A stretch of 64,000 nucleotides of DNA, taken from positions 248,001 to 312,000 of the forward strand of contig NZ_CP011454.1 of the NCBI RefSeq assembly GCF_000695095.2, given 5' to 3'. Below, piece by piece: positions 17,437 through 26,562 of this stretch (within the stretch, counting starts at the first letter, position 1; each line of letters starts with the position of its first letter). Position numbers and translations under genes: made by a program. This DNA is from Gemmatimonas phototrophica (GTDB lineage: Bacteria > Gemmatimonadota > Gemmatimonadetes > Gemmatimonadales > Gemmatimonadaceae). The notes beneath the pieces are model-generated. The model was not told the origin of the DNA. It worked only from the letters and a program-made list of their open reading frames with translations, and searched no databases.

Positions 17437-17946
17437 ATGGAACCTGTCATCCCCGATCTCCGAGAGACGCCGCGCACGGACGCCTACGCCCGACTGCTGG
17501 AGATGCAGGAGCTGTTACTGCACGACAGCACCGACGCGATAGCCGGCATGGCCACCCTGAGTGCGTTGCTCCATCACGCGTTCGGCCATCTCTGGACGGG
17601 CTTTTATCGGGTCGTTGAACCGGGGACGCTGCTGCGCGTTGGTCCCTACCAGGGATCGCTTGGCTGTCAGGACATCGCCTTTGGGCGCGGGGTCTGCGGC
17701 ACGGCCGCGGCCGAGGGGCGCACGGTGGTTGTCGCTGATGTGCACGCCTTTCCCGGGCATATTGCCTGCGACGCGCGCTCCCGCAGTGAGATCGTGGTGC
17801 CGGTCTTTGACGCCAAGGGCGCTCTGATGGCCGTGCTTGACATTGATTCACCCGTGCTTGACGCCTTTGGTGAGGCCGATGTTGCCGGTCTTGAGCGTTT
17901 GGTAGCTTGGTTCACCCGGACGACGTATGTTCCCGTCCCTGCCTGA
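17437..17946 (+). CDS. msrC: Free methionine-(R)-sulfoxide reductase (GAF domain)
   Basis: 169 residues, a single GAF domain. The three redox cysteines are Cys77 (LGCQD), Cys87 (GRGVCGTAA) and Cys111 (HIACDARSRSEIVVP), with the same spacing (10 and 24) as the E. coli enzyme's Cys84, Cys94 and Cys118. It reduces free Met-R-SO using thioredoxin. The segment VLDIDSP is also conserved in this family. Confidence 0.92.
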   Translation: MEPVIPDLRETPRTDAYARLLEMQELLLHDSTDAIAGMATLSALLHHAFGHLWTGFYRVVEPGTLLRVGPYQGSLGCQDIAFGRGVCGTAAAEGRTVVVADVHAFPGHIACDARSRSEIVVPVFDAKGALMAVLDIDSPVLDAFGEADVAGLERLVAWFTRTTYVPVPA

Positions 17947-17997
17947 CGCCTGCGCTCCCCGTCAGATCCGCCATTGCCCGTCGCCGTCTTGCCGACC

Positions 17998-18594
17998 ATG
18001 ACCGGATACTCCGATCGGATCAATCATGCCTTCGCCTTCGCGGCGAAGCATCACGACCAACAGGTTCGCAAAGGCACGCGCCTGCCCTACCTCACCCATC
18101 CGGCCAATGTCGCGCTGATTCTCACGCGCTACGGATGCAATGAGGAAACGGTGGTGGCGGGGATCCTGCACGATGTGATCGAGGATTGCGTGCGTGAAGG
18201 GATGACGCGCGAGATGCTCGAGGAGCGCATTGGCCACAAGTTCGGCAACAGTGTGCTGGCCACCGTTTTGGCGGTCACGCACCGCAAGATGGATGATGAC
18301 GGCGTCGAGATGTCGTCCGACGAGCGCAAGGAGGATTACCTCGCGCGGTTGTCGCTGGCGAACGAAGACGCCCTCTGGGTGTGCGCCGCCGATAAGGTGC
18401 ACAACGCCAACTCCATTTTGTCCGACCTGCGCCGCACGGCGTTCCCCGAAACGGTGTGGGGACGGTTCTCCGTGGGTCGCGACGGGACGATCAAGTGGTA
18501 TGCGCGCGTGGCCGAACGCCTGCGCGAATTGCAGTTCGACGCGCCGATCGTGGCGGAGTTGGAACAGGCCGCCGTGGGATTGGGAGCGGCGTAG
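17998..18594 (+). CDS. HD-domain phosphohydrolase (SpoT/MESH-like)
   Basis: 198 residues. HPANVA (His34), ILHDVIED (His58-Asp59, Glu62-Asp63) and a later Asp/Asn in ADKVHNANS form the metal site of the HD domain found at the N-terminus of RelA/SpoT and in stand-alone small alarmone hydrolases. No synthetase or TGS domain follows, so it is a hydrolase-only form; (p)ppGpp is a plausible substrate, not proven. ATG at 17998 chosen over a TTG further upstream. Confidence 0.8.
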   Translation: MTGYSDRINHAFAFAAKHHDQQVRKGTRLPYLTHPANVALILTRYGCNEETVVAGILHDVIEDCVREGMTREMLEERIGHKFGNSVLATVLAVTHRKMDDDGVEMSSDERKEDYLARLSLANEDALWVCAADKVHNANSILSDLRRTAFPETVWGRFSVGRDGTIKWYARVAERLRELQFDAPIVAELEQAAVGLGAA

Positions 18595-18607
18595 TACCAC
18601 TGCAGTT

Positions 18608-18699
18608 CCTGCCGTCTGCCAACTGAGTGGCTGCCGTCTGCGGTCTGGCGGTTGGCGGCCAAGGTGCAAGACGGCAGACCGCAGCCACACAGATGGCAG
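18608..18699. repeat. Inverted repeat of CTGCCGTCTGC family
   Basis: GTGGCTGCCGTCTGCGGTCT (18627-18646) faces AGACGGCAGACCGCAGCCAC (18669-18688) as an inverted repeat with two mismatches. A further CTGCCGTCTGCC is at 18609-18620 and GATGGCAG at 18692-18699. The same word recurs at 33531-33566, 45008-45019 and, weakly, near 58430, always between genes. Confidence 0.75.
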
Positions 18700-18735
18700 T
18701 GGTCAGGTCCATCAAATCATCACGGAGATTTTTGC

Positions 18736-19438
18736 ATGCTGTGGACTGTCCCTCTCCTCGCGGTCGCGGTAGTCTAGCCGCCGCGCGCGACCCGTCTGGA
18801 AATTTCGCCCGCCGACCCGGTGGTGGTGGCCGAAGACACGCTGCGTTTCTCGGCGCGCGTCCTGGATGCCAATGGGCAGGTCGTTCCTGGCGCCACCATT
18901 CGCTTCATTGCGGCCGGTGGCCGCTTTGAAGGGACCGTCGAGCCGTCAGGGTTGGTGCGCTCCGGAAGCACCGGCACGTTGCCGGTGACGGTGGTGGCCC
19001 AGATGCCCAACCAGCCCACCATTACCCAGCGTATTGAAGGGCGCCAAGGATGCCTCGGCCGGTCGCGCCTACGGTCGCCTGCAGGTGATCGACGTGAGCG
19101 ACATCGCGAAGCCCAAGAGCGTGGCGTTCTATGAGCCGGAGTACGGCGGCGTGCACAACGTGTACGTGGCGGGCGATACGCTGTACATGAGCGCCTACAA
19201 CGCGGGCTTCCGCACCTTCGACATTTCGGGAGAACTGCGCGGCGATCTGCGTGCGCAGCAGCGTGAGATGGTGCACGTGAACACTGCCGACATGGACGGA
19301 TTTGTGAAGAACGCGGCCATGACCTGGGGTGTGGTGGTGCGCAACGGGCTGGCGTACGTGAACGACATGTACAACGGCCTTTGGATTGTGCGTATGGATC
19401 CCAAGCCGGAACCGAAGAAGAACGCCATCGTTCCCTGA
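18736..19438 (+). pseudogene. Broken Ig-like/LVIVD-repeat secreted protein
   Basis: Three pieces of one gene in tandem. A signal-peptide start (ATG 18736, MLWTVPLLAVAVV) ends at an in-frame TAG (18775). The same frame resumes as an Ig-like domain (VVAEDTLRFSARVLDANGQ) up to about 19035. There coding jumps frame into LVIVD-type repeats (LQVIDVSDIAKPKSVAFY, VYVAGDTLYMSAYNAGFRTF) running to a stop at 19438. The abrupt junction, with no LVIVD start motif, suggests an internal deletion plus frameshift. Probably non-functional, although the C-terminal part from 19034 could still be translated. Confidence 0.7.
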
Positions 19439-19448
19439 GGATCGCGTG

Positions 19449-20609
19449 ATGCATCGGGTGGGTATGGCTCTGCTGTTGTGCGCGACGAGTGCGGCCCCGG
19501 TGGCCGCACAGTTCCCGTCGCGCACCTACACCGCGCTGGTGGCCAGCGAGAGCGCGGACCGCGTGGCAGTTATCGAACTGGGGCCGCAAGGCGCCAAGGT
19601 CGTGCGGCAGCATGACGTGGGGGTGATGATTGCCGACCCCGACGGCCCGCACGGCTTGGCCCTGGAGCCCGGCGGCAAGTACTACTACGTGAGCACCGCG
19701 CACGGAACGCCCTACGGCGTGCTTTGGAAGTTCGAGACGCGCACCAACACGTATGCGGGGCAGGTGATGCTGGGAAATTTTCCGGCCACCGCGCAGGTGA
19801 CCCCCGATGGCAGCAAGGTGGTGGTGGTGAATTTCAACCTGCACGGCGACATGGTGGCCAGCGACGTGAGCGTCGTGCGCACCGACAGCCTGCAGGAGAT
19901 TGCCCGCATTACCACCTGCGCCATGCCGCACGGGTCGCGGGTGAACAGCGCCGGCACGCGGCACTACAGCGTGTGCATGATGGACGAACAGCTCGTGGAG
20001 ATCGATCTCGACGGGCTGCAGGTGGCGCGGCATTTTCTGCTCACCAAGGGGGCAGAGCAGGGGATGACCGGCGCGCCACCGGTGCGTGGTGCCATTTCGG
20101 CTTCCGCTGATGCGGCGCACGCCGGCCACGATATGAGTGGCCATGGACTCGCGCAGCCGGCGGCGGGGAGCACGACCTGTTCACCTACCTGGGCGCAGCC
20201 GAGCCCCGACGACAAAACGGTGTGGGTGGCGTGCAATGGCACGAGCGACCTGGTGGAGGTCGATGTGGCCTCGTGGAGTGTGCGTCGCCGCATTCCGGCA
20301 GGGAACGGCGTGTACAACCTCGCGGTCACGCGCGACGGCACGAAGCTCGTGGCGTCCAACAAGCGCGGCCAGAGTGTGTCGGTGATTGACGCGCGTACGG
20401 GCGCCACGCTGGCGGTGTTGCCAACACAGCGCCGCGTGGTGCACGGAGTGGCCATCACGCACGACGATCGCTACGCGTTCGTGTCGGTTGAGGGGGTGGG
20501 GAGTGAGCCGGGCACGGTCGAGATTATCGACCTTGTGTCCTTGAAGACCATCGCGCGCGTGGACGTTGGTCAGCAGGCTGGTGGGATTGACGTGGTGCCG
20601 CCGCTTTAA
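19449..20609 (+). CDS. Secreted YncE-like beta-propeller protein
   Basis: 386 residues from the ATG at 19449, with a signal peptide ending VAAQ. Repeated blades of the YVTN/cytochrome-d1-like type are visible: DPDGPHGLALEPGGKYYYV, ATAQVTPDGSKVVVVNF, WAQPSPDDKTVWVACNG, YNLAVTRDGTKLVASNK and VAITHDDRYAFVSVEG. A His-rich insert HAGHDMSGHG in the middle may bind metal. Predicted periplasmic or extracellular; ligand unknown. It begins 10 bp after the broken LVIVD gene, suggesting the two once formed an operon. Confidence 0.8.
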   Translation: MHRVGMALLLCATSAAPVAAQFPSRTYTALVASESADRVAVIELGPQGAKVVRQHDVGVMIADPDGPHGLALEPGGKYYYVSTAHGTPYGVLWKFETRTNTYAGQVMLGNFPATAQVTPDGSKVVVVNFNLHGDMVASDVSVVRTDSLQEIARITTCAMPHGSRVNSAGTRHYSVCMMDEQLVEIDLDGLQVARHFLLTKGAEQGMTGAPPVRGAISASADAAHAGHDMSGHGLAQPAAGSTTCSPTWAQPSPDDKTVWVACNGTSDLVEVDVASWSVRRRIPAGNGVYNLAVTRDGTKLVASNKRGQSVSVIDARTGATLAVLPTQRRVVHGVAITHDDRYAFVSVEGVGSEPGTVEIIDLVSLKTIARVDVGQQAGGIDVVPPL

Positions 20610-20652
20610 GCTGCGGTTTGGGTTTGGTGTGTGCGACCCGCGTTCAGCGTCC

Positions 20653-20735
20653 GCGCGCGGGGCGCTCGCCATTTCGGGGCGGCCGGGCGCGCATGCGCGC
20701 CGGCGTCGCCCCTGCCAAGTACTCGCCCCCCGCGC
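20653..20735. repeat. Structured repeat, copy 1
   Basis: Core 20665-20726 (starts CTCGCCATTTCGGGGCGG, ends CTGCCAAGTACTCGC) with an internal near-palindrome GGCGCGCATGCGCGCC. Flanked by GCGCGGGGCG and CGCCCCCCGCGC, which can pair as an outer stem. The core is repeated in inverted orientation at 21369-21431 with three differences in 63 positions; the flanking stem sequence is different there. Confidence 0.85.
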
Positions 20736-20842
20736 ACGGCCGCCGAACGCGTCCACATCCCGGCGAACCGCGTGGTCGTGGTGCCTACGGGCGGGGACTC
20801 GTGCCGAGTGCGGCGCTGACAACGGCGATGGCTACGGCGCTA

Positions 20843-21280
20843 CTACGGCGCGCTGAACGGCAACGTCACACGCCGCACGAGAGCACTGCCGTCGGGCTGC
20901 TGAACCTTGAGGGTCACGCTGCGCGCCGGTGCCGCGGCGAGCGTGTCGGCGGCCACCAGCCGCGTGGGCATGGCGAGGCAGTCGCCATTTTCTGATTCGG
21001 CGATGAACCGCACCGCGAGTGTGTCCGGCGCCCGGTTCACGCGTTCCGTGCGTAGCAATCTGCTGCAACTGTTGCCGCCGACCAGCCCGTGGTACGTGGC
21101 AATGGCGCCACCACTCGCGAACGGTGCGACGCTCACGCTGTCCACGCGCACCACGTATTGATCGCGCCCGAACACGTCCCACAACCCGCACGCCGACAGA
21201 AACGGCACCAGCAGCGCGATGCCAGCTACGGCCACTCGTCGGCCTGCCGGCCGTGATGCAATGCATTGGGAATTGCACAT
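20843..21280 (-). CDS. Hypothetical lipoprotein
   Basis: 145 residues from the ATG at 21280. The N-terminus has arginines, a hydrophobic core and the lipobox FLSACG, so a lipid-anchored extracytoplasmic protein. The mature part contains DSVSVAPFASGG and LRTERVNRAPDTLAVRF, predicted mainly beta. I do not recognise the family. It is bracketed by inverted copies of a 63-bp structured repeat. Confidence 0.6.
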   Translation of the reverse strand: MCNSQCIASRPAGRRVAVAGIALLVPFLSACGLWDVFGRDQYVVRVDSVSVAPFASGGAIATYHGLVGGNSCSRLLRTERVNRAPDTLAVRFIAESENGDCLAMPTRLVAADTLAAAPARSVTLKVQQPDGSALVRRVTLPFSAP

Positions 21281-21343
21281 GCCGAACGCTAGTACGGCGC
21301 CAGCCGCGGCGGCACCACGATCCTGCGGCTCACCCCAACGCGA

Positions 21344-21457
21344 GGCGCTCAGCGGGACCGCGCCGGGCGCGAGTACTTGGCAGGGGCGACGCCGGCGCGC
21401 CACGCGCGCGCGGCCGCCCCGAAATGGCGAGTGCCCGGCGCGGTCCCGCTGAGCGCC
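21344..21457. repeat. Structured repeat, copy 2, within a 25-bp perfect inverted repeat
   Basis: A 25-bp left arm starting GGCGCTCAGCGGGACC (21344-21368) is the exact reverse complement of the 25-bp right arm 21433-21457. Between them is the inverted core copy (21369-21431), which can itself fold (GGGGCG 21383-21388 with CGCCCC 21415-21420, and GCCGGCGCG with CGCGCGCGGC). The whole forms a 114-nt rod-like hairpin. The direct repeat CGCCGGTCGAACAA occurs at 21454-21467 and 21494-21507 just beyond. Confidence 0.9.
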
Positions 21458-21526
21458 GGTCGAACAAGAGTGCCCGCTGCGATACCGCCCGGACGCCGGT
21501 CGAACAACACCAAGCCAACCCCAGCG

Positions 21527-22768
21527 TCAGACGCCAGCCAACGTCCCGTACGTCCGCTCCACGTACTCGTTCAGAATCACGAGGAACTCGGGCACGATAT
21601 TGTCACCCTTGAGCGTCGTGAACAGCTTGCCGTCCACGTAGACCGGGGCCTTGGGCTCCTCGAACGTGCCCGGCAACGAGATGCCGATGTTCGCGTGCTT
21701 GGACTCACCCGGGCCATTCACCACGCACCCCATCACCGCCACCTTCATTTCCACCACGCCCGGCTTCGACTCGCGCCACACCGGCATCTGCTCACGCAGA
21801 TAGCCCTGAATGTCTTCCGCCATGCGCTGGAAGAACGTGCTCGTGGTGCGGCCACACCCCGGGCACGCCGTGACCTGCGGGGCGAAGGAACGCAGCCCCA
21901 GCGACTGCAGAATCTGCTGCGCCACAAACACTTCTTCGCGGCGATCCCCACCCGGCTTGGGCGTGAGCGACACACGAATCGTGTCGCCAATGCCCTCGCT
22001 CAGCAGAATGGACAACGCGGCCGCCGACGCAATGACGCCCTTGTTGCCCATTCCCGCTTCCGTGAGCCCCAGGTGCAACGGGTAGTCGCAGCGCTTGGCC
22101 AGACGGCGATAGCACTCCACCAGATCCTGCACCACCGAAATTTTGGCGCTCACGATGATCTTGTTGTGCGCGAGTCCCACTTCTTCGGCCAGTGCCGCCG
22201 ACCGCAGCGCGCTCTCCAGCATCGCGTCCATGTACACGTCCTTCGCGTCGCGCGGCGTTGCCGAGCTGGCGTTGGCGTCCATCATGTCGGTGAGCAGGTT
22301 CTGGTCGAGCGAGCCCCAGTTCACCCCAATGCGCACCGGCTTGCCGTGATCGATGGCCGCCTGCACGATGGTCGTGAAGTTGGTGTCGCGGTGCTTTGTG
22401 CCCACATTCCCCGGATTGATGCGGTACTTGTCCAGCGCCGCCGCCGTCTTGGGGTACTTGGTGAGCAGCAGGTGCCCGTTGTAGTGGAAGTCGCCAATGA
22501 GCGGGACATCGAGCCCCAGGTCATCGAGCCGCTGCCGGATTTCCGGGACCGCCTGCGCCGCTTCGTCATTGTTGACCGTAATGCGCACCTTCTGCGAGCC
22601 GGCCTCGAACAGCGCCGCGACCTGTTCGGCCGTACCGGCGGCGTCAGCCGTATCGGTATTGGTCATCGACTGCACCACAATGGGCGCCGACGAACCGACC
22701 GGGACATTGCGGACCATGGCCGTGACCGTGGGGCGACGACGACCGAAGTGCGAGGCAGATGACGACAC
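21527..22768 (-). CDS. ispG: 4-hydroxy-3-methylbut-2-enyl-diphosphate synthase (GcpE)
   Basis: 413 residues, two-domain bacterial IspG: N-terminal TIM barrel beginning with [16 protein letters not shown]-terminal reductase-like domain with the [4Fe-4S] ligands in TACPGCGRT (two Cys) and [10 protein letters not shown] (third Cys). It catalyses the penultimate step of the MEP isoprenoid pathway. Stands alone; divergent from the gene at 22849. Confidence 0.96.
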   Translation of the reverse strand: MSSSASHFGRRRPTVTAMVRNVPVGSSAPIVVQSMTNTDTADAAGTAEQVAALFEAGSQKVRITVNNDEAAQAVPEIRQRLDDLGLDVPLIGDFHYNGHLLLTKYPKTAAALDKYRINPGNVGTKHRDTNFTTIVQAAIDHGKPVRIGVNWGSLDQNLLTDMMDANASSATPRDAKDVYMDAMLESALRSAALAEEVGLAHNKIIVSAKISVVQDLVECYRRLAKRCDYPLHLGLTEAGMGNKGVIASAAALSILLSEGIGDTIRVSLTPKPGGDRREEVFVAQQILQSLGLRSFAPQVTACPGCGRTTSTFFQRMAEDIQGYLREQMPVWRESKPGVVEMKVAVMGCVVNGPGESKHANIGISLPGTFEEPKAPVYVDGKLFTTLKGDNIVPEFLVILNEYVERTYGTLAGV

Positions 22769-22848
22769 GAGGCAAACCTTGGTGAAAGTGGCAGACAGGA
22801 CGCAGGGGAAAGCTAGCGCGGCCCCCGGGGGTCCCCCAAGTTCCGGAT

Positions 22849-23313
22849 ATGGCTGATCCTATCCCAGACGAACACGACTCGACCGCCGCCGGTGCCGAGT
22901 CAGCCCCCGCGACGGTGGCTGAGGCCCCCCGGAAGTCCTTCTTTCGCCGCCATTGGCTGGCGACGACGGTGGTCACCCTGATTGCGCTCCCCACCCTCGG
23001 GTTGGGAGTCTGGGCGGCCGCCGCGCTCTCGTGGAGCTACTCCGACGGGACGCGGGCAGGCTTTGTGCAGAAGATCTCTCGGAAGGGCTGGCTGTGCAAA
23101 ACGTGGGAAGGCACGCTGTACACGGATATCGCCAAGGGATTCCGCTCGGACAGCTTCTCGTTCACGGTGCGCAACGACTCCGTGGCCAAAGCGATTGCCG
23201 ACCTCAGCGGCAAGCGGGTCACGGTGACCTATAGCCAACATATCGGGGTACCAACATCGTGCTTTGGTGAAACCGAATACTTCGTGACCGCCGTACAGGA
23301 GTCACCGGAGTAA
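22849..23313 (+). CDS. Hypothetical single-pass membrane protein
   Basis: 154 residues: a charged N-terminus of about 35 residues, one transmembrane helix about 38-60 ([25 protein letters not shown]) and a C-terminal domain of some 95 residues with [18 protein letters not shown] and a Cys pair ([15 protein letters not shown]). Topology N-in/C-out likely. Similar short proteins are widespread in proteobacteria, but no function is known to me. Confidence 0.65.
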   Translation: MADPIPDEHDSTAAGAESAPATVAEAPRKSFFRRHWLATTVVTLIALPTLGLGVWAAAALSWSYSDGTRAGFVQKISRKGWLCKTWEGTLYTDIAKGFRSDSFSFTVRNDSVAKAIADLSGKRVTVTYSQHIGVPTSCFGETEYFVTAVQESPE

Positions 23314-23373
23314 GCGGGAGGGTTACGTCTAACCTGGCCCGGCACTCCTTTTCGAACTTTTTGGAGGATGACT

Positions 23374-23931
23374 ATGAAACGCGCACTTCGTGCATTGGGT
23401 CTGGTGGCGGCGCTCGCTGCCCCGGCCGCGCTTTCGGCGCAGAGCAGTGACAAGCCAATCTCCCTTGGGGTGAGCGGTGGGTTGTCGCTGCCCATGGGCG
23501 ACTTTGGAGAGGGGCTCAGCTCGGGCTTCAACGTCACCGGCCACGTGTATTTCAAGCCGGCCTCGCTCCAGTCCCTTCGCTTGCGTGGTGATGTGAGCTA
23601 TGACCGCTGGACCGCCGACGGCAACAGTGATTTCAGCTTCCGCAGCCTTGGAGTTGCCGGCAACGTCGTCTACGACTTTCCTACGGAATCGTCGTCGATG
23701 GTGAAGCCGTACGTCCTTGGTGGCCTCGGCTTGTACAACGGCAAGACTACGGCGGACTTTGGCAGCGCTGAAATCTCCGGCAGCGACACCAACCTCGGCC
23801 TCCAGGCCGGCGCCGGCGTCGCGTTCCAGCTGTCCGGTTTCTCCACGTTCGCGGAAGCCCGCCTGGTCAACATCTTCTCCGACGGCAATAGCTCGCGCTT
23901 CGTGCCCATCGTCTTCGGCGTGCGCTTCTAA
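23374..23931 (+). CDS. Outer-membrane beta-barrel protein
   Basis: 185 residues with signal peptide MKRALRALGLVAALAAPAAL...SAQ. The mature part is alternating-hydrophobicity strands (GVSGGLSLPMGDFGEGL, YVLGGLGLYNGKTT, AGAGVAFQLSGFSTF) and ends in a phenylalanine (GVRF), as required for outer-membrane assembly. Eight-stranded OmpW/opacity-type barrel likely. ATG at 23374 is preferred to the one at 23368 because GGAGG (23363-23367) is then 6 bp away. Confidence 0.8.
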   Translation: MKRALRALGLVAALAAPAALSAQSSDKPISLGVSGGLSLPMGDFGEGLSSGFNVTGHVYFKPASLQSLRLRGDVSYDRWTADGNSDFSFRSLGVAGNVVYDFPTESSSMVKPYVLGGLGLYNGKTTADFGSAEISGSDTNLGLQAGAGVAFQLSGFSTFAEARLVNIFSDGNSSRFVPIVFGVRF

Positions 23932-24021
23932 CACGTCCGCTGCAGTCCGGACCAGGGGGCGATCCAATCGGGTCGCCCTCTGTTGTTTTACCCAACCCTG
24001 CAGCGGATTAGTGTTCACGTC

Positions 24022-25308
24022 ATGAGTGCTCCCATTGTCATCGTCGGGGCCGGCGTGGCCGGTCTGGTGGCCGCCATTGAACTGCAGGCCGCGCAGCGAG
24101 AGGTGCTGGTGCTTGATGCGGCGGCAGAGGTGGGCGGCCGCGTGCGTACCACCATGGTGAATGGACTGGTCATCGACCACGGCTTTCAGGTGCTGTTCAC
24201 GGCGTATCCCACGCTGCGGCGCTATCTCAATTTCGAGACGCTGGCGCTGCGCAAATTCACGCCAGCGGCGCGCATTGCCCGCGATGGACAGACGTCGCTC
24301 ATTGGCGACGCGCTCGCCGATCCGGGGCTGTTGTTCGATACGATTTTTGCCCGCGCCATTGGTGTGGGTGACAAGTTGCGGCTGCTCGCGCTGCGCCGCT
24401 TTGCGCAGCAGCTCACCATTGATGACTGCTTCAGCGCCCGCTTTGCCGGCATCAGCACGCGCGACTTTTTACGCGGTCGCGGCTTTGGGCCGGCGGTGAT
24501 TGATGGGTTCTTTGCCCCCTTTTATGGCGGCATTCTGCTGGACCGCACCCTCGCGACCAGCGCCAGCATTCTGCTCTTCACCTTCAAAATGCTGGCCGAC
24601 GGCGACACCGTGGTGCCGGCCGGTGGCATTGGCGCACTGACCCGGCAGATGGCCGATCGCCTCGCGCCGGGCACGGTGCGCACCGGGCAGGCCGTGCGCG
24701 CGCTGGTGGTGACAGAGGGAAGGGTGACCGGGGTACGGCTCACTGATGATCGTGTGCTTGACGCGGCTCAGGTGGTGCTGGCCACCGATGCGCCCATGGC
24801 GGCCACTCTGGCTGCTACGGCCGGGCTCACGCTTCCCGAACCCACCGGCGCCCGTGGCTGCACCACGCTGTATTTCACTGCCCGCACCACGCCCATTCCG
24901 GGCAAGGCCCTCTGGCTCAATGCCAACCCGGATGCCGTCGTGTCGCACGCCGTGACGCTCACCGACGTGGCCCCTGAGTACGCCTCCGGTGGCCGCACGC
25001 TCATTGCCGCCACCATCCTTGGCGATGCCGCGACCCTCCCGGATGACACGCTGGATGCGGTCGCTCGCCGGGAACTGTGCGCCATGGGCAGTGTGTCGGA
25101 AGCGCGCGTCGCGCTGGAGCGCGTCGCGCTCTGGCGCGTGCCGTATTCACAGTTTGAACAGGCACCGGGGTGGCGTAATCAGCGCCCCAGTATTGCCTGT
25201 GGTGTGCCGGGACTGTGGCGCGCCAGCGAAACGCTGCACTCCAGCTCGCTCGAAGGCGCCGCTCGCGGCGGTGAGATGGCGGCCAAGGCACTTCTCCACG
25301 CAACCTGA
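24022..25308 (+). CDS. FAD-dependent amine oxidase/desaturase-like oxidoreductase
   Basis: 428 residues. The N-terminal IVIVGAGVAGLVAAIEL is the dinucleotide-binding motif and VGGRVRT the following conserved loop of the protoporphyrinogen oxidase / phytoene desaturase / monoamine oxidase family. FYGGILLD and PAGGIGALTRQMADR are also typical. C-terminal FAD contacts are in IACGVPGLWRASE. Substrate not deducible; no carotenoid genes are adjacent. ATG at 24022 starts directly at the FAD motif. Confidence 0.82.
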   Translation: MSAPIVIVGAGVAGLVAAIELQAAQREVLVLDAAAEVGGRVRTTMVNGLVIDHGFQVLFTAYPTLRRYLNFETLALRKFTPAARIARDGQTSLIGDALADPGLLFDTIFARAIGVGDKLRLLALRRFAQQLTIDDCFSARFAGISTRDFLRGRGFGPAVIDGFFAPFYGGILLDRTLATSASILLFTFKMLADGDTVVPAGGIGALTRQMADRLAPGTVRTGQAVRALVVTEGRVTGVRLTDDRVLDAAQVVLATDAPMAATLAATAGLTLPEPTGARGCTTLYFTARTTPIPGKALWLNANPDAVVSHAVTLTDVAPEYASGGRTLIAATILGDAATLPDDTLDAVARRELCAMGSVSEARVALERVALWRVPYSQFEQAPGWRNQRPSIACGVPGLWRASETLHSSSLEGAARGGEMAAKALLHAT

Positions 25309-25317
25309 GCTAAACGC

Positions 25318-25920
25318 ATGTTCACTCGTTCGGTACGTACCACGGCGCTGGCTATGGGCCTCGCGACGCTCGCCCTCACGGCCGGAGCCCCGCGCCCGCT
25401 GCGCGCACAACCCCAGACAGCGGCCACGGCCACGGTCTCGTCGCCGCGCCATGTGTTGTCCATCAACCCCTTTCTGCCACTGGCCGGATACTTCCAGGGG
25501 GAGTTCGAAACCAAGCTCAAGGAAAATGTGGCGCTGGCCGTTTCCGGCGCGCACGCGCGGCTTGATGACTACTACACCAGCCTTGATGTGAAGCTGCGGC
25601 TTTATCCGCAGGAACGTGGGCTGGAAGGGTTTGGTCTGGCCGCGGGCGGTGGCTTTGGCCGCATTCGCGAGGACAGCTATACGGAACCCTTGGCGTGCAT
25701 CGCGCTCGTGGGTGTCGTTTGCCCGGACGTCGGCCGCCGCTCGGTGAGCGGCGCCACCTTCTCGGTGGAAGCGCACTATCAGTTCCTGCTGGGGCGCGCG
25801 CGCAAAACGAGCGTGGCGTTTGGCGCGGGGGCAAAGCGCTATTTCGTGGATACGCGTTCCAACGAAAGTTTCCAGGAACTGGTCCCCACACTGCGGCTGA
25901 CCATTGGGTACGCCTTCTGA
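25318..25920 (+). CDS. Secreted beta-barrel protein, tandem paralogue 1
   Basis: 200 residues; signal peptide ending near LRAQ. Hallmarks shared with the next two genes: SINPFLPLAGYFQGEFE, a strand pair ending DVKLRLYPQERGL, SGATFSVEAHYQFLLG, GAGAKRYFVD, and a C-terminal LTIGYAF with terminal Phe. These fit an eight-stranded outer-membrane barrel. I know no function for the family. Starts 9 bp after the FAD enzyme, so co-transcription is likely. Confidence 0.7.
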   Translation: MFTRSVRTTALAMGLATLALTAGAPRPLRAQPQTAATATVSSPRHVLSINPFLPLAGYFQGEFETKLKENVALAVSGAHARLDDYYTSLDVKLRLYPQERGLEGFGLAAGGGFGRIREDSYTEPLACIALVGVVCPDVGRRSVSGATFSVEAHYQFLLGRARKTSVAFGAGAKRYFVDTRSNESFQELVPTLRLTIGYAF

Positions 25921-26492
25921 TGCGTTCCTCGGCGGTGCTGGTCATCGCGGCGTTGAGCACCCTGCCGAACGCAACGCGCCTGTCGGCGCAGTCGCCGCGC
26001 CGCATTATGTCGATCAATCATGTCCTGCTGATCACCGGGAGCGTGCAGGGCGAAGTTGAGCAGCGCGTGAGTCCTCGGGTGTCCGTAGCGCTCAGCGGTT
26101 CTGCGGTGCGGTTGGCCGATCGCTATACCAACGCGGACCTCAAGCTGCGCTACTATCCCAATCCCCGAGGGCGCGTGCTCGACGGCGTGGGCTTTGCCAT
26201 TGGCGCCGGTTATGGACACGTGACCGATCGGAACGTCGGCGTCATCTGCGCGTCCAGTCCTCCAGGGGGAGGCGGGGGCGGATGCTACGACTTTTCCGAG
26301 AGCTACGCCGGACCAACCGTGACGGCGGAAGTGACGCACCAGTGGATCGCCAAGGCGCCGCACCACATGGTGTTGACTGTCGGTGCGGGCGTGAAGCGGT
26401 ACTTTGTGGAGGAGCGGTTACCCGCCACACTGCAGGGCTTTCCGCAACTCACCGGAACCGCGCGGGTCAGCGTTGGGTACGCCCTCTATTAA
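25920..26492 (+). CDS. Secreted beta-barrel protein, tandem paralogue 2 (diverged)
   Basis: 190 residues; starts at the ATG overlapping the previous stop by one base. Same layout as its neighbours, but the most diverged copy: MSINHVLLITGSVQGEVE instead of the SINPFLPLAG start, DLKLRYYPNPRGR, a Gly-rich loop SPPGGGGGGCYD with Cys residues, and GAGVKRYFVE. C-terminus VSVGYALY ends in an aromatic residue. Signal peptide ends near SAQ. Confidence 0.68.
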   Translation: MRSSAVLVIAALSTLPNATRLSAQSPRRIMSINHVLLITGSVQGEVEQRVSPRVSVALSGSAVRLADRYTNADLKLRYYPNPRGRVLDGVGFAIGAGYGHVTDRNVGVICASSPPGGGGGGCYDFSESYAGPTVTAEVTHQWIAKAPHHMVLTVGAGVKRYFVEERLPATLQGFPQLTGTARVSVGYALY

Positions 26493-26562
26493 GCGGTGGC
26501 GCTGCCACCCTGTTGGCACGGTACACCCCCCGACAGCTTCTCCCTTCACACCCCACCGCACT

